A DNA stretch of 7,040 nt. Source: Gemmatimonadales bacterium. Lineage in GTDB: Bacteria > Gemmatimonadota > Gemmatimonadetes > Gemmatimonadales > GWC2-71-9. The notes beneath the pieces were generated by a model, which was not told where the DNA came from, made no database searches, and was given only the letters and a program-made list of their open reading frames with translations. The position numbers and the translations under genes were made by a program. Below, piece by piece: positions 6,107-7,040 of this stretch (its first letter is position 1; each line of letters starts with the position of its first letter). The stretch covers positions 1 through 7,040 of the forward strand of contig JAICEH010000107.1 of assembly GCA_025924275.1 (NCBI GenBank), in the 5' to 3' direction.

Positions 6107-6723
6107 GGCACCCCGTCGAAGAACTCCACCACCCCGGTCTCGATCGAGTACTCCGCCCCCACCACCAGGAGCCCGCTCCCCTGGATCAGCTGCTCCAGGA
6201 TCTCCGAGCCGTGCCGGAGGTGGTCGGCGGAGGCGCGGATGTTAGCGCGGGTGGCCTTCCGCGCGAGGGCGGCCCGGTCACGGGCCAGTTCGGTGGCAAG
6301 GAGCGGCGCCACCGACGGGCGGATCCGGTCCACGATCGAGCGCAGGTTGCGGGACTGCTCGGCACCGGGACGGGCCAGCTCGTCGAGGGTGGCGGCGATG
6401 GCGCCGCACTGCGAGTGCCCCAGGACCACCACGAGCCGGGTGCCGAACTTGGCCGCCGCGAACTCCACGCTCCCCACCTGCGAGGGGGCGACGATGTTGC
6501 CGGCCACGCGGATCACGAAGAGGTCGCCGAGCCCCTGGTCGAACACCAGCTCGGCGGGGACGCGGGAGTCGGAGCAACCGAGGATGATGGCGAAGGGCTC
6601 CTGCCCGTCCGCCAGCTCGCGCCGCCGGGCGTGGCCGCCGAGCGGCTCGTGGTTCCGGACGTCGGCCACGAACCGGAGGTTGCCCTCGCGCAGGCGCGCC
6701 AGGGCCTCGGGGGCGGGGATCAT
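6103..6723 (-). CDS. Beta-class carbonic anhydrase
   Basis: A 206-residue zinc enzyme that interconverts CO2 and bicarbonate. The catalytic set is complete: CSDSR at 50-54 (zinc ligand Cys50, Asp52-Arg54 dyad) and HSQC at 103-106 (ligands His103 and Cys106). The leader ALARLREGNLRFV (7-19), VIRVAGNIV (70-78), GSVEFAA (84-90) and the C-terminal GAEYSIETGVVEFF also fit the family. There is no signal peptide, so it is cytoplasmic. The ATG at 6721-6723 is the only start codon in frame upstream of the conserved region, yet it has no clear ribosome site; it overlaps the stop of an 8-codon ORF that does. Its stop shares CTAG with the converging membrane-protein gene. Confidence 0.96.
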   Translation of the reverse strand: MIPAPEALARLREGNLRFVADVRNHEPLGGHARRRELADGQEPFAIILGCSDSRVPAELVFDQGLGDLFVIRVAGNIVAPSQVGSVEFAAAKFGTRLVVVLGHSQCGAIAATLDELARPGAEQSRNLRSIVDRIRPSVAPLLATELARDRAALARKATRANIRASADHLRHGSEILEQLIQGSGLLVVGAEYSIETGVVEFFDGVP

Positions 6724-6746
6724 CGGCTGGGGGTGGCGGTCGGCAT
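6720..6746 (-). CDS. Possible 8-codon leader ORF coupled to carbonic anhydrase
   Basis: On the minus strand GGAGGG (6757-6752) lies 5 bases before an ATG at 6746-6744 that opens a tiny frame, MPTATPSR, ending in TGA at 6722-6720. That TGA overlaps the carbonic anhydrase ATG as ATGA. The arrangement would deliver ribosomes directly to a start codon that otherwise lacks a Shine-Dalgarno. The peptide has no regulatory codon runs that I can see. It could be chance, with the GGAGGG merely acting at a distance on the real start. Confidence 0.45.
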   Translation of the reverse strand: MPTATPSR

Positions 6747-6778
6747 TCCATCCCTCCGTCGGGGCGGCTCGGCCGTCA

Positions 6779-6807
6779 ATCGTTCACCGGCCGGGGGGTG
6801 GAGTCAA
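6779..6807 (-). promoter_or_regulatory. Possible sigma70-type promoter for carbonic anhydrase
   Basis: On the minus strand TTGACT (6807-6802, five of six matches to the -35 consensus) is followed after 17 bases by AACGAT (6784-6779, three of six matches to -10). Transcription would start near 6772, about 25 bases before the leader ORF. The -35 lies in one of two gtcaatcg direct repeats (6775-6782 and 6803-6810). The -10 match is weak. Confidence 0.35.
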
Positions 6808-6843
6808 TCGGGGCGGCGTCACAATCGCCCCGGCTCGCCGGTT

Positions 6844-6875
6844 CCTCCGACGGGGCGCCTGGCCCCCGGCGGAGG
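6844..6875 (+). promoter_or_regulatory. Hairpin covering the Shine-Dalgarno of the secreted-protein gene
   Basis: In the plus-strand transcript 6844-6849 (cctccg) pairs perfectly with 6870-6875 (cggagg), and inside it 6852-6856 (ggggc) pairs with 6862-6866 (gcccc) around a 5-base loop. The outer stem contains GGAGG at 6871-6875, the ribosome site 6 bases before the ATG at 6882. If formed, it would hide this site and lower or condition translation. In such GC-rich DNA chance pairing is a real alternative. Confidence 0.4.
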
Positions 6876-6881
6876 TGACCC

Positions 6882-7040
6882 ATGCACACACGATCGAGGA
6901 CCGCGCCGATCCCGCCCCGCCCCCGGTGGCGGACCCTGGCGGCGCGGGCAAGCGGGCCGCTCCTCGCGGCCCTCGCCCTGGCCGCCCCGGCGCGGGCGCA
7001 GGATTCCGGGTGGCGCGTCCGGCTCGAGCCGGCGCACCAG
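6882..7040 (+). CDS. Secreted or outer-envelope protein, N-terminal fragment
   Basis: Only the first 53 codons are in the window and the frame is open to the edge. The N-terminus is a Sec signal peptide: a long basic region (residues 1-22, with seven Arg), a hydrophobic core GPLLAALALAAP (25-36) and an Ala-Arg-Ala site predicting cleavage after residue 39, giving a mature start QDSGWRVRLEP. The long basic region lacks a twin-arginine motif with the expected hydrophobic follow-up, and there is no lipobox cysteine, so it is not an obvious Tat substrate or lipoprotein. GGAGG lies 6 bases before the ATG. Too little of the mature protein is visible to name it. Confidence 0.75.
   Translation, partial: MHTRSRTAPIPPRPRWRTLAARASGPLLAALALAAPARAQDSGWRVRLEPAHQ

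Noticed and set aside
6278..6751. Minus-strand 157-codon frame starting at 6751
   Set aside because: It overlaps the carbonic anhydrase in another frame, is Pro/Arg-rich, and its ATG directly abuts GGAGGG with no spacer. The ATG at 6746 fits that site better.

Overview
The window is strongly GC-rich (judged by eye) and almost fully coding, with gaps of about 160 bases or less. It holds eight apparently intact genes, one gene broken by a single in-frame stop, one partial gene at the right edge, and a possible 8-codon leader ORF. There are no RNA genes, insertion sequences or CRISPR arrays. The partial gene encodes a classical Sec signal peptide ending in an Ala-x-Ala site. Together with the dense overlapping operons and gene families, this suggests a free-living high-GC bacterium, possibly Gemmatimonadota or a similar soil Gram-negative. 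That placement is a weak inference.

Left block (75-2018, minus strand): a four-gene operon read right to left. It encodes a YciI/DGPF-domain protein, an alpha/beta hydrolase, and two further diverged YciI/DGPF-domain proteins. The first two junctions are 4-base start/stop overlaps and the third gap is 2 bases. About 60 bases upstream of the first start lies TGTCGA-N17-CGTC, matching the promoter signature I recall for ECF group 42 sigma factors, whose known targets are DGPF genes. A matching sigma gene would be expected just beyond position 1. Two GC-rich stem-loops (11-68) follow the operon.

Middle block (2144-5379, minus strand): a second operon encodes a TMEM175-type potassium channel, a DUF2071/YqjF-like protein, a YiiD-type hotdog thioesterase and a MATE multidrug/cation antiporter. 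GTGA overlaps join the first pair and the last pair. The DUF2071 gene carries one in-frame TAA (4232-4234), after which its characteristic C-terminus continues in the same frame.

Right block: a DUF6629-type membrane protein (5441-6106, plus) runs divergently from the channel gene and converges tail to tail on a beta-carbonic anhydrase (6103-6723, minus). Their two TAG stops share the palindrome CTAG. The carbonic anhydrase start lacks a clear ribosome site but overlaps the stop of an 8-codon ORF that has a good one. The far right starts a secreted protein (6882 onward, plus) whose Shine-Dalgarno lies in a predicted hairpin.

No wholly new system is evident. The most interesting points are the ECF42-like promoter with its three-DGPF operon, the in-frame TAA in the DUF2071 gene, and the two possible translational-control devices flanking 6720-6884.
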